Source: Acidobacteriota bacterium (GTDB taxonomy: Bacteria; Acidobacteriota; Holophagae; Acanthopleuribacterales; Acanthopleuribacteraceae). From it: a DNA stretch of 64,000 nucleotides. This document shows, piece by piece, positions 8,361-16,927 of the stretch. The stretch is taken from positions 62,001-126,000 of the forward strand of contig JACJWC010000003.1 in the NCBI GenBank assembly GCA_020637335.1. Reading direction: 5' to 3'. Each line of letters opens with the position of its first letter. The first letter of the stretch is position 1. Position numbers and translations under genes: made by a program. Under the pieces are notes generated by a model. It had not been told where the DNA came from. It made no database searches and worked only from the letters and a program-made list of their open reading frames with translations.

Positions 8361-9050
8361 TTAGTCTAGCATCTTAGGTCCAAAGAGCGTTTCCGGTTCG
8401 CGTTCGTGGAAGACCCGGGCCGGTCGCTCATCCCCTTGGCAAAGCACGGACTGTTTTACCCAGCCCTGAACAGTGGCCAAATCGCGGGTAATGGCATTTT
8501 CGGCCAGGAACCGGCGCGCCTCACCAAAACAGGGAAAACCCTCGCGCAGAGCAGTAATTTCGGCAGTCAATCGATCTGTGTCCCGCAAATTCATCAAGGC
8601 CTGAATGTAGCGATATCGGGTCAATCCGTCCTGCGGGGACTGCTTGAGATAGCGGGCGTACCAGTGACTAGCGCGGGCCCAATCCTGCTGTTGGGCAAAG
8701 AGGTTGGCCAATAATCGCTCAAGATAGGGAAAAGGTCGGGAGCCGATCCAATGTTCCATCCGCGTAAGAGTAACCCCAATTTCCTGAGGATTTGAGAGCG
8801 CACCTTCGAGTTGGTCCCATTCGCTGCGCGAAAGGTAGCTGGCTCGGCTGGGTGCGGGGTCCGGTACTATCGGGTCTGCACCTAAAATGGGGCGGCTCCA
8901 TTGCCATAAGGCCCAAAAACCAAGGAGTAAGCCGAGTAGACTGATGCCCATCCAAGCCCGCCGATGACGGGATTTGGATAACCGTTCACCACAGGCTGTG
9001 CAAAATCGGTGACCCTGTCGTTGTTCAATAGCACAGGCTGCGCAGTTCAT
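8361..9050 (-). CDS. Zinc-ribbon, single-TM, TPR-like protein
   Basis: 229 residues. The N-terminus has a zinc-ribbon pair of CxxC motifs (CAAC at 3-6 and CTAC at 17-20), followed by a basic stretch and one membrane segment (about 33-52, GISLLGLLLGFWALW). The C-terminal ~150 residues are helical with TPR/SEL1-like pairs (ARASHWYARYLKQSP). Its ATG overlaps the stop of the Fe-S flavoprotein gene by 4 bases, so it is the last cistron of the cytochrome operon. A scaffold or assembly role is possible; the family is not recognised. Confidence 0.65.
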   Translation of the reverse strand: MNCAACAIEQRQGHRFCTACGERLSKSRHRRAWMGISLLGLLLGFWALWQWSRPILGADPIVPDPAPSRASYLSRSEWDQLEGALSNPQEIGVTLTRMEHWIGSRPFPYLERLLANLFAQQQDWARASHWYARYLKQSPQDGLTRYRYIQALMNLRDTDRLTAEITALREGFPCFGEARRFLAENAITRDLATVQGWVKQSVLCQGDERPARVFHEREPETLFGPKMLD

Positions 9051-10342
9051 ACAGAAGCAGCTCCAAATGCGATGCCCATCGATTTGAGCAAGTCGAACGG
9101 CGGTGTGCCGCCTGCAAAGATGAACACCCGATCATTGGCCAAACGCAGGGGCCCCTGCGGGGTTTCCAGAAGCACAAAATCGGAGCCAATCTCCAAAACA
9201 TTCGATTCGAACTGGACCCGCAATTGATCTTTCTCCAACAGCGCGTAAATGCGTTCTTCATTGCGCCTTTTGATGCGGAAAAATTTGGTTTTGCGATAGG
9301 ACAGGGTTACCTGGTTCCCCGTTTGGGCAGCCAGAGCCATGGCTGCCTCGATGGCACTATCTCCTCCGCCCACAACCAGCACGTGTTCGTTCTGATATTG
9401 GAACGCATCCAGTAATTGGTAGGCGACCTTGGCCTGATCTTCGCCGGGCACATTCAATTTTCGCGGCGTCCCACGACGACCCAGAGCCAGAACCACCCGA
9501 CTGGCCTCAAATCGCCGGCTGCCTGCAAAAACCTCAAACCCGCCCGGAATCGGCGACACCTGTTCCAAACGGCAATCCGTTTCGATCGGAACCGCCTGAT
9601 CAATAATGGCTTTCTGCCAAATAGCTAACAGTTCTTCCTTGCTGTATTCGGACTTCTTTAACCAGCCAACCAGTGGAATTTCAACAGGTTGGGTCAACAC
9701 CAATTTTTTACGAGGATACTGAAGGATGGTCCCACCGGGCGCTTGTTGGTCGATCACCAAGTAGCGAAGCCCTTCGCGTTTGGCCGTCAGCGCACAAGCA
9801 AGGCCAGCAGGTCCAGCACCGACAATTAGAACATCCAAAGGATATCGCCCGCGTTCAAGGCTCTTAGCAATGCCTGAAACACAGCGGGTTCCTTGTTGGA
9901 TCGCATTTTTGATTAAGGCCAATCCGCCCAACTCACCCACGATATGCAGGCCGGGCACCGAACTCTCAAACCCAGAATCGGTCAGGGGAATATCATCTCG
10001 GCGCTTCAAGTCGCCCAAACCGATTTGAACAGCTTCCACAGGACAAGCAGCTGCACACAAACCGTGACCCACACAACGAAACCCGTTGATAATTGTGGCT
10101 TTGCCATCGACCAGGCCTAAAACTCCGCCCTCTGGACACGCCTTGACGCAGGATCCGCAACCGATACACAAGCTGGTATCAACCATTGGATATTGAGCTT
10201 TCGGTTTATCAATGCCCAGGTGGACAGCTTCCTGTTTTTCCGAGCGATTGCGTTGGTCACGCCGGTAATGACGCCACCAATACGGCAGCGTGATTAGGCC
10301 CGTTACGCCCAAAACAAGAGTCCAAATCAATACCGATTCCAA
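9047..10342 (-). CDS. Membrane-anchored 4Fe-4S / FAD-NAD(P) oxidoreductase
   Basis: 431 residues. TTG start at 10342 with GAGGAGG seven bases upstream; no ATG is near. An N-terminal membrane anchor (about 3-23) precedes a two-cluster ferredoxin domain: Cys59, 62, 65, 69, then Cys90, 96, 100, where the usual second Cys of cluster 2 is His93 (CVGHGLC). Residues from about 165 form a thioredoxin-reductase-like flavoprotein: FAD motif VGAGPAGLACAL, NAD(P) motif VVGGGDSAIEAA, and a C-terminal FAGGTPPFDLL. The CxxC redox pair of thioredoxin reductase is absent, so it is more like YpdA or ferredoxin/NAD(P) reductases. In this operon it probably exchanges electrons between NAD(P)H and the cytochrome chain on the inner face of the membrane (inference). 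Confidence 0.85.
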   Translation of the reverse strand: MESVLIWTLVLGVTGLITLPYWWRHYRRDQRNRSEKQEAVHLGIDKPKAQYPMVDTSLCIGCGSCVKACPEGGVLGLVDGKATIINGFRCVGHGLCAAACPVEAVQIGLGDLKRRDDIPLTDSGFESSVPGLHIVGELGGLALIKNAIQQGTRCVSGIAKSLERGRYPLDVLIVGAGPAGLACALTAKREGLRYLVIDQQAPGGTILQYPRKKLVLTQPVEIPLVGWLKKSEYSKEELLAIWQKAIIDQAVPIETDCRLEQVSPIPGGFEVFAGSRRFEASRVVLALGRRGTPRKLNVPGEDQAKVAYQLLDAFQYQNEHVLVVGGGDSAIEAAMALAAQTGNQVTLSYRKTKFFRIKRRNEERIYALLEKDQLRVQFESNVLEIGSDFVLLETPQGPLRLANDRVFIFAGGTPPFDLLKSMGIAFGAASV

Positions 10343-10354
10343 TTTAGGACCTCC

Positions 10355-11926
10355 TCAAAATCGATAACCCAACTGCAAAAAGATACGTTGACCCGGTAAT
10401 TCGTCTCCATTGTGCTGTTCAAATTGACCCGAAATAAACCAATGCCGTCTAAGCGGCCAGTAACAAGCCAAGGTTAACCAATTGTTTTCGCGCTGCATGG
10501 CTTGGCTCAGATAGTCATAAGCAGAAACCGTATAGCCCAAGCGAATATCGCCTCCCGCTGGAATTTGCCACGTCCACTCGGCGCCCCATTGGTGCCCGTC
10601 GGACAATCCATTTTGGAATTGCGAGCCAGATACATTAAAACCCAGTTGACGGTGGAAGAAATGGGTGCGGTTATAACGCAGGTTGAATGTCGTCGCATCT
10701 TCGGAACCATCTTCGCGTTCGCGTTGACCCACATTCAGATAAATCAAATCGTGTCGCGACCATTTATAGCTCAGGGTTGCGCGCAGTCCGCGGCGGAACA
10801 AATCGTCAAAATACTGCTCTTGCTCGGTCAGCAGTTCATAGGTGCGCACATTTTTGCGCGTGTCGTACTGGAGACCAAACCGCAATCCGCCCGTACGCCA
10901 ATCGGCGCGAAGGAACAAATTGGTCAGTTGGCTGCTTTTTCCGGTTACGTCCTTGCGCCAATCGCGGTTCACATCCCATTCCAAGGACTGAAATAAGCCC
11001 AAATGAGTGCCTTGGTAGCGATTTTGGATCGTCACATACTCGCGATTCACCTCACCATCAAGGTACTCACCCATTGCACCGATGGCCAAGTGCCAAGCAC
11101 CAGATGAGACCTTGGCTTTTGGCGTATCAAAGGTATAAACCATGCCGTATTTTTGGATGTCTGAAGAAAATTTGGAATACTCCCATTCCGGCTGTAAGCC
11201 ACCCAAGAAGCTGAATCCATGGCCCTGACCCCAGGTAACCCGCCCGCGTAAACCATCAACGGGGCCCAAGCTGGCAGCATCTGCATCCAGGATTCGACCC
11301 AGAGCCCAATGAAAGCGAGCATCGGGCCGACCTTGTTCGACATACGCCACATAGATTCGGTTTTCGGTGCGCTCCAAATTGCGTTCGACCCGGAACGGCG
11401 TTTCATCGTAGAAGCGGGTTCGGGTCCGAATCCGAAAGGAGAAGCTACCCGATTGGTCTTCTGTACTGCGCAAGTTGATGCGTAAGCCTTGCTGTGCGCG
11501 ATCTTCACCTAGGTCCGACTGAAATGCCGCGTATTCCAGCGCCACGCTTCCGCGCAGCGGTTTTTTCGCACGCTCACGCATTGACTTTGGGGGACTAGGA
11601 CCTGATTCCACAGGCTCAGCCTGTACCGCGTCAGGCTCCTGGACCGCAGCATCTCCTGGCTTTCCTTCGGGCTTTACCCACTGACAAACCTCGCCAATTT
11701 CTGGCATTGGACCGGCCTCTAATCGGCATAAACTAGTTCGAGAATTCACGGCTTCCACAATTAAACGAATGGCACCCTGACGGATGAGTACAGTATCGCC
11801 GACCTGAAGCTGACGATCAGCACCAGCGTCCAGATAGACTTTTCCTTCGGCCAAATAGCGCACCTTAATCGGTTCTTGTTGTGCCAGGCAATGGGGAAAT
11901 ACCAGAAAAAGTAGTAGAAATCGCAT
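10355..11926 (-). CDS. Outer-membrane beta-barrel protein of the cytochrome operon
   Basis: 523 residues from ATG 11926, which has AAAGGAGG six bases upstream; an in-frame TTG at 11953 would give a longer, less plausible start. Signal peptide (RFLLLFLVFPHCLAQ), then a small beta domain of ~75 residues (GKVYLDAG, VGDTVLIRQG) with two cysteines, a Pro/Glu-rich linker, and ~370 residues of alternating aromatic strands ending in a terminal Phe (LGYRF), the BAM-recognition signature. It lies between the giant cytochrome gene and the Fe-S reductase gene with short gaps (23 and 12 bases). By analogy with MtrB/PioB and Pcc porins it could be the sheath carrying a cytochrome across the outer membrane. 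Homology to those families cannot be shown here. Confidence 0.75.
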   Translation of the reverse strand: MRFLLLFLVFPHCLAQQEPIKVRYLAEGKVYLDAGADRQLQVGDTVLIRQGAIRLIVEAVNSRTSLCRLEAGPMPEIGEVCQWVKPEGKPGDAAVQEPDAVQAEPVESGPSPPKSMRERAKKPLRGSVALEYAAFQSDLGEDRAQQGLRINLRSTEDQSGSFSFRIRTRTRFYDETPFRVERNLERTENRIYVAYVEQGRPDARFHWALGRILDADAASLGPVDGLRGRVTWGQGHGFSFLGGLQPEWEYSKFSSDIQKYGMVYTFDTPKAKVSSGAWHLAIGAMGEYLDGEVNREYVTIQNRYQGTHLGLFQSLEWDVNRDWRKDVTGKSSQLTNLFLRADWRTGGLRFGLQYDTRKNVRTYELLTEQEQYFDDLFRRGLRATLSYKWSRHDLIYLNVGQREREDGSEDATTFNLRYNRTHFFHRQLGFNVSGSQFQNGLSDGHQWGAEWTWQIPAGGDIRLGYTVSAYDYLSQAMQRENNWLTLACYWPLRRHWFISGQFEQHNGDELPGQRIFLQLGYRF

Positions 11927-11949
11927 GCTGGGCCTCCTTTCTTTTCGTC

Positions 11950-13614
11950 TCAATCGTCATCCCAATTGGAGGTGTTGTGGCAGTCTTCACAGGTGTGTGG
12001 GTAGTTGTTGCGGACATGGTCTTCGGCATCTTCGTAATCGGATTGATGACAGGAGTAACAAAGAGCAGAAGTGTTGGAATACCCACCGCTGTGGCAGTCC
12101 AAACAGTCGCGATTGCGATGCTTGCCGGTTAACGGGAAATTGGTTTGATCGTGATTAAAGGTTGAAGGCTCCCAACCCGAAGTGGAATGGCAGGTCTCAC
12201 ACGTTGTCGGAAAGCCATTAGCCAAATGATCGGGATCGTCTGCATTGACGTAATCGGACTGATGACAGGCATAACAATCCGTCGGGGTGTTGTTGTATCC
12301 GTTGGCATGGCAAGCAAGACAATCGAGCGGGGTGTGCGCGCCCGTCAGCGGAAAACTCGTTTGGTTGTGGTTGAAGTTGGCCGGTTCCCAAGCCGCTGTC
12401 GTGTGGCACGTTTCGCAGGTTGTCGGAAATCCACTGGCCACATGGTCTGGGTCATCGGCATTAACAAAATCCGTTTGGTGGCAGGCGTAACACTCCGTCG
12501 GCGTGTTGTTGTATCCGTTGGCATGGCAAGCAAGACAATCGAGCGGGGTGTGCGCGCCCGTCAGCGGAAAACTCGTTTGGTTGTGGTTGAAGTTGGCCGG
12601 TTCCCAGGCCGCTGTCGTGTGGCACGTTTCGCAGGTTGTCGGAAATCCACTGGCCACATGGTCTGGGTCATCGGCATTAACAAAATCCGTTTGGTGGCAG
12701 GCGTAACACTCCGTCGGCGTGTTGTTGTATCCGTTGGCATGGCAAGCAAGACAATCGAGCGGGGTGTGCGCGCCCGTCAGCGGAAAACTCGTTTGGTTGT
12801 GGTTGAAGTTGGCCGGTTCCCAAGCCGCCGTCGTGTGGCACGTTTCGCAGGTTGTCGGAAATCCACTGGCCACATGGTCTGGGTCATCGGCATTAACAAA
12901 ATCCGTTTGGTGGCAGGCGTAACACTCCGTCGGGGTGTTGTTGTAGCCGTTGGCATGGCAAGCAAGACAATCGAGCGGGGTGTGCGCTCCTGTCAGCGGA
13001 AAACTCGTCTGGTTGTGGTTGAAGTTGGCCGGTTCCCAGGCCGCCGTCGTGTGGCACGTTTCACAGGTCGTCGGGAATCCGTTTTCCACGTGGTTGGGAT
13101 CGTCCGCATTGGCAAAATCCGTTTGGTGGCAGGCGTAACAATCCGTCGGTGTGTTGTTGTAACCGGTTGCGTGGCAGGCCATACAATCGAGCGGGCTGTG
13201 CGCGCCGGTTAACGGGAAGTTGGTTTGGTTATGATCAAAGTTGGCTGGCTCCCAGGCTGCCGTCGTGTGGCACGTTTCACAGGTCGTGGGGAATCCGTTT
13301 TCCACGTGGTTGGGATCGTCCGCATTGGCAAAGTCCGTTTGGTGGCAGGCATAACAATCTGTCGGCGTGTTGTTGTACCCGGTTGCGTGGCAGGCCATAC
13401 AATCGAGCAGGCTGTGCGCACCCGTTAGCGGGAAATTCGTCTGGTTATGATCAAAAGTGGCCGGTTGCCAAGCCGCTGTCGTGTGGCACGTTTCGCAGGT
13501 TGTCGGAAATCCACTGGCCACATGGTCGGGATCGTCCGCATTAACAAAATCCGTTTGGTGACAGGCGTAACATTCCGTTGGCGTGTTGTTGTACCCGGTT
13601 GCGTGGCAAGCCAT
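11950..13614 (-). CDS. Giant multiheme cytochrome c, 3' part (after frameshift)
   Basis: This frame encodes the last eight 72-residue repeat units (24 CxxCH motifs) and the C-terminus (SNWDDD) of the cytochrome whose start is at 15320. It has no signal peptide or ribosome-binding site of its own; the apparent ATG at 13614 is the Met of a CMACH heme motif, so it is not an independent gene. Each unit reads CETCH, CLACH or CMACH, then CYACH, with intervening FxHxQTxFPLTGxH providing two extra histidines as likely distal heme ligands. Units 4, 5 and 6 are almost identical at DNA level. The stop is 23 bases before the barrel gene. Confidence 0.8.
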   Translation of the reverse strand: MACHATGYNNTPTECYACHQTDFVNADDPDHVASGFPTTCETCHTTAAWQPATFDHNQTNFPLTGAHSLLDCMACHATGYNNTPTDCYACHQTDFANADDPNHVENGFPTTCETCHTTAAWEPANFDHNQTNFPLTGAHSPLDCMACHATGYNNTPTDCYACHQTDFANADDPNHVENGFPTTCETCHTTAAWEPANFNHNQTSFPLTGAHTPLDCLACHANGYNNTPTECYACHQTDFVNADDPDHVASGFPTTCETCHTTAAWEPANFNHNQTSFPLTGAHTPLDCLACHANGYNNTPTECYACHQTDFVNADDPDHVASGFPTTCETCHTTAAWEPANFNHNQTSFPLTGAHTPLDCLACHANGYNNTPTECYACHQTDFVNADDPDHVASGFPTTCETCHTTAAWEPANFNHNQTSFPLTGAHTPLDCLACHANGYNNTPTDCYACHQSDYVNADDPDHLANGFPTTCETCHSTSGWEPSTFNHDQTNFPLTGKHRNRDCLDCHSGGYSNTSALCYSCHQSDYEDAEDHVRNNYPHTCEDCHNTSNWDDD

Positions 13615-14696
13615 ACAATCGAGCGGGCTGTGTGCGCGCCGGTTAACGGAAAACTCGTTTGGTTATGTGGTAGGTTGGCCGGTTCCCAAGCCGCTGTCGT
13701 GGCACGTTTCACAGGTCGTCGGGAATCCGTTTTCCACGTGGTTGGGATCGTCCGCATTGGCAAAGTCCGTTTGGTGGCAAGCGTAACAATCTGTCGGGTG
13801 TTGTTGTAGCCGTTGGCATGGCAAGCAATACAATCGAGCGGGGTGTGCGCGCCCGTCAGGGGAAAACTCGTTTGGTTGTGGTTGAAGTTGGCCGGTTCCC
13901 AAGCCGCTGTCGTGTGGCACGTTTCACAGGTCGTCGGGAATCCGTTTTCCACGTGGTTGGGATCCACCGCATTGGCAAAGTCCGTTTGGTGGCAAGCGTA
14001 ACAATCCGTCGGCGTGTTGTTGTACCCGGTCGCGTGGCAAGCCATACAATCAAGCGGGCTGTGCGCGCCGGTTAACGGGAAGTTGGTTTGGTTATGATCA
14101 AAGGTTGCAGGCTCCCAAGCCGCTGTCGTATGACAACTTTCGCACGTGGTTGGGAATCCGTTTTCCACATGGTCGGGATCCACGGCATTGGCAAAGTCCG
14201 TCTGGTGGCAAGCGTAACAATCTGTCGGCGTGTTGTTGTACCCGGTCGCATGGCAAGCCATACAATCAAGCGGGCTGTGGGCGCCGGTTAACGGGAAGTT
14301 GGTTTGGTTATGATCAAAGTTGGCTGGCTCCCAGGCCGCCGTCGTGTGGCACGTTTCACAGGTCGTGGGGAATCCGTTTTCCACGTGGTTGGGATCTACG
14401 GCATTGGCAAAGTCCGTCTGGTGGCAGGCATAACAATCTGTCGGCGTGTTGTTGTACCCGGTTGCATGGCAAGCCATACAGTCGAGCGGACTGTGGGCGC
14501 CGGTTAACGGGAAATTGGTTTGGTTATGATCAAAAGTGGCGGGTTGCCAAGCCGCTGTCGTGTGGCAACTCTCGCACGTTGTCGGGAATCCGTTTTCCAC
14601 GTGGTTGGGATCTACGGCATTGGCAAAGTCCGTTTGGTGGCAGGCATAACAATCTGTCGGCGTGTTGTTGTACCCGGTGGCGTGGCAAGCCATACA
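12106..14696 (-). repeat. 216-bp tandem repeat array (12 full units)
   Basis: In-frame repeat of 216 bases (72 codons) inside the giant cytochrome. Unit boundaries set at the CMACH/CLACH codons are 14696, 14480, 14264, 14048, 13832, 13617, 13401, 13185, 12969, 12753, 12537 and 12321; a thirteenth, degenerate unit follows to about 11953. Unit E (13832-13618) is 215 bases. Units around 12322-12969 differ from one another at only a few positions, indicating recent duplication or gene conversion. Confidence 0.95.
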
Positions 14697-15320
14697 ATCG
14701 AGCGGACTGTGCGCACCCGTTAGTGGGAAATTCGTCTGGTTATGATCGAAGGTCGCGGGTTCCCAGTCGCCGGCAATGTTATGGCATAACCCACAATCGG
14801 TGGGAAAACCTGCAGAGAGGTGATTGGGATCGCTGGCTTGGTTATAGTCCAATTGGTGGCAGCCAATACAATCTAAAGCGGTAAAGGAAAAGGGGTCTGC
14901 CGTTTCACCGCGGTGGCAATCGGCGCAATCTGCCCGAGCATGCGCGCCGAGCAATGGAAATAAGGTGCTTTGATGGGCGGACAACATTGCCGGGCGATTA
15001 TCAAAAGTTTGGCTATCGTGGCATGCGGCGCAATCCGGCCCAAGCCGTCCGCGATGGACATCGGTGTGGCAACTGGAACAGGTATTAGGAACGGCCGTAA
15101 AAATCAGCTTTTCATGGCAGGCGGCACAATCGGCGGAACCATGGGCACCGGCTAGTTCAAAGCCAGTTTTAGCATGGTCAAAGACCAGATCGGAGCGTAG
15201 CGGCGACCAGGCAGCAGCATTATGACAATCAGCGCAGGCCAAATCGAGGGGGCCGTGCGGATTCTCAGATTGCGCAACAAGCCCGAAGGGTATGAAAGAG
15301 CAAATAATCCAAAAACGCAT
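13425..15320 (-). CDS. Giant multiheme cytochrome c (about 46 hemes), 5' part
   Basis: True start ATG 15320 with AGGAGG eight bases upstream; signal peptide RFWIICSFIPFGLVAQ follows. Seven divergent CxxCH motifs in the first ~180 residues are followed by 72-residue repeats of three CxxCH each. Reading through unit E at 13618-13832 needs correction of three indels: one base missing near 13797, two missing near 13700, two extra near 13630. The net -1 shifts the frame, so the literal frame ends in non-homologous sequence at 13425. Corrected, the protein would have ~46 heme motifs (7 + 13x3) in ~1,120 residues. It is exported and probably extracellular or spanning the outer-membrane barrel. Indels confined to one repeat unit suggest consensus error or a recent mutation. 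Confidence 0.85.
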   Translation of the reverse strand: MRFWIICSFIPFGLVAQSENPHGPLDLACADCHNAAAWSPLRSDLVFDHAKTGFELAGAHGSADCAACHEKLIFTAVPNTCSSCHTDVHRGRLGPDCAACHDSQTFDNRPAMLSAHQSTLFPLLGAHARADCADCHRGETADPFSFTALDCIGCHQLDYNQASDPNHLSAGFPTDCGLCHNIAGDWEPATFDHNQTNFPLTGAHSPLDCMACHATGYNNTPTDCYACHQTDFANAVDPNHVENGFPTTCESCHTTAAWQPATFDHNQTNFPLTGAHSPLDCMACHATGYNNTPTDCYACHQTDFANAVDPNHVENGFPTTCETCHTTAAWEPANFDHNQTNFPLTGAHSPLDCMACHATGYNNTPTDCYACHQTDFANAVDPDHVENGFPTTCESCHTTAAWEPATFDHNQTNFPLTGAHSPLDCMACHATGYNNTPTDCYACHQTDFANAVDPNHVENGFPTTCETCHTTAAWEPANFNHNQTSFPLTGAHTPLDCIACHANGYNNTRQIVTLATKRTLPMRTIPTTWKTDSRRPVKRATTAAWEPANLPHNQTSFPLTGAHTARSIVWLATQPGTTTRQRNVTPVTKRILLMRTIPTMWPVDFRQPAKRATRQRLGNRPLLIITRRISR

Positions 15321-15331
15321 AAAAAGACCTC

Positions 15332-16924
15332 CTAATCTTGGCGATGACAATCCAGACAGGCTCGCCCCGAAAATTGGTCGCGATGGGGTTGGGCATGACA
15401 GTCCTGGCATAAACGCCCTAACCCTTTGAAGTCGCCCTCTATCTGGGAATGGCATTGTTGACAGCTGAGATCGGAATGGACACCAACCAATCCAAAACCG
15501 GTTACCTGATGGTCAAACTGGGATTTGGACCAGCTATCAACGGAATGACAACTGGTACACCCAGTAACGGTTTCCGCCAAGGATTCCGCATGCGGGGATG
15601 TATGGCAGGTGGTGCAGTTAAGGTTGGCAAAATGAAATTGGCGCGTCCGACGCGTTTGGACCTGAACGGGCACATGACAATCAATGCATGGCGTGGCCAA
15701 ATGACTGCCGTCCAATGGGAATCGGGTTTCCTGGTGGCGTTGGGTACTAAACTGGGCCGGAATAAATCCTGCTTCACTGTGGCAGGCTTCACAAGCTTTT
15801 GCATCGCGAATTTGTCCCAGATGCTCATTGCGATGACAATCCAGACACTGACCAAATGCCTGAACTTTAAGGCCATTCAGATGACATTTGGCACAGGCGA
15901 CCTGAGCGTGTTGGCCCTTCAATTCAAAAGCGGTTGCACTGTGATCAAAGGCTCCCTTTTCAACGGCCTGCCAGCTTTGGGTTGCGTGACATTCGCTACA
16001 GCTCGAGCCCAGTTTGCCCCGATGCGGGTCGGTATGGCAGTCCTGGCATTTTTGATGGGCTATAGGTTTAAACCGCTGAATTTGCCCACTAGGTTTGGGG
16101 TGACAGGCCATGCATTCCACAGTCCGATGCTTTCCGGTCAAGGTAAAGGTGGCCGTTTGGTGATTGAACAGGCGCGCCTGCTTGAAGCTTTCTTCATCAT
16201 GGCAGCTGACACAATCCTTTTGAAATTGGCCTTGATGGGGGTCTTGGTGGCAATCGGCACAGCGCTGAAAGGCCAACCCGCGAAAAACGGAAGGCTGTCC
16301 GGCTTGCATCTGGTGGCATTTGGCACATTCGACCTGTTGATGTTGACCCTTCAGTGCGAATTGGGTTCGCTCATGATCGAATTGGCTAACCTGATGCCAA
16401 TCCTCGGCCACATGGCACTCCTGGCAATTGGCGGTTAATTGGCCTTTATGAACATCCTCGTGGCAAGCCGCGCAATCCGCTTTGAGACCTAAAAATGTGC
16501 GGGCGGAGGAAACAGCTAAAGCTTCAGGTGTACCCTGAAACTGGGTGAATTTGGCTTGATGACAGTCGCGACAGGTATGTCCTTGGTGTTTTCCGGTTAA
16601 TTTCCAACCGGTTAGAGTGTGGTCGAATTGAGCTACTCCCTCAGGCCAATAAATCAGCTCAAAATCCGCACCGTGATGATCGGGATGACATTCGTTACAG
16701 GTTTTTTGCGTGACTGATGCGTGAAAACCCAAGCCTGCTTGGACCCGCTCAGCCAAGGCTTTGTGGCATTCCAGGCATTTGGGTGCCAGGTCTTTACTGC
16801 CGACGGGATGGCAGGTGGTACATTTGGCTACACCTTCCAAGTTGGAATGGGCTTTGGCTAAAGGACCGGGAGAAAGTTGGGCCCAAAGCGAAAGGTTGAT
16901 AAGAAGGAAAATAACCGACCGCAT
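15332..16924 (-). CDS. Periplasmic 21-heme cytochrome c
   Basis: 530 residues with an N-terminal signal sequence (SVIFLLINLSLWAQ). I count 21 CxxCH motifs spread evenly, from CTTCH near residue 35 to CLDCH at the end, with repeated FDHxxTxFxLxGxH segments that supply distal histidines. Unlike the neighbouring 46-heme protein its repeats are divergent, so it is older or under different selection. The motif style matches cytochrome c3/c7-type multiheme families. It lies 3 bases downstream of the cytochrome-b-like gene and 11 bases upstream of the 46-heme gene. It probably shuttles electrons across the periplasm between the inner-membrane donor and the outer-membrane complex. Confidence 0.9.
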   Translation of the reverse strand: MRSVIFLLINLSLWAQLSPGPLAKAHSNLEGVAKCTTCHPVGSKDLAPKCLECHKALAERVQAGLGFHASVTQKTCNECHPDHHGADFELIYWPEGVAQFDHTLTGWKLTGKHQGHTCRDCHQAKFTQFQGTPEALAVSSARTFLGLKADCAACHEDVHKGQLTANCQECHVAEDWHQVSQFDHERTQFALKGQHQQVECAKCHQMQAGQPSVFRGLAFQRCADCHQDPHQGQFQKDCVSCHDEESFKQARLFNHQTATFTLTGKHRTVECMACHPKPSGQIQRFKPIAHQKCQDCHTDPHRGKLGSSCSECHATQSWQAVEKGAFDHSATAFELKGQHAQVACAKCHLNGLKVQAFGQCLDCHRNEHLGQIRDAKACEACHSEAGFIPAQFSTQRHQETRFPLDGSHLATPCIDCHVPVQVQTRRTRQFHFANLNCTTCHTSPHAESLAETVTGCTSCHSVDSWSKSQFDHQVTGFGLVGVHSDLSCQQCHSQIEGDFKGLGRLCQDCHAQPHRDQFSGRACLDCHRQD

Positions 16925-16927
16925 TAC

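Noticed and set aside
12187..13212. Long open frame (341 residues) on the plus strand, antisense to the giant cytochrome
   Set aside because: It is a repetitive shadow of the 216-base repeat, with no ribosome-binding site and no recognisable domain; the minus-strand frame carries CxxCH motifs and a signal peptide.
13614..13617. ATG at 13614 as the start of an independent second cytochrome gene
   Set aside because: The Met is part of a CMACH heme motif, no ribosome-binding site precedes it and homologous repeat sequence continues upstream across the indels.
12106..14696. Regular repeats considered as a CRISPR array or satellite
   Set aside because: The unit is 216 bases, lacks spacers and stays in frame for CxxCH, so it is a coding repeat.
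15449..16438. 329-residue plus-strand frame antisense to the 21-heme cytochrome
   Set aside because: It is composed of the complement of heme motifs and has no domain features; the opposite strand is clearly coding.
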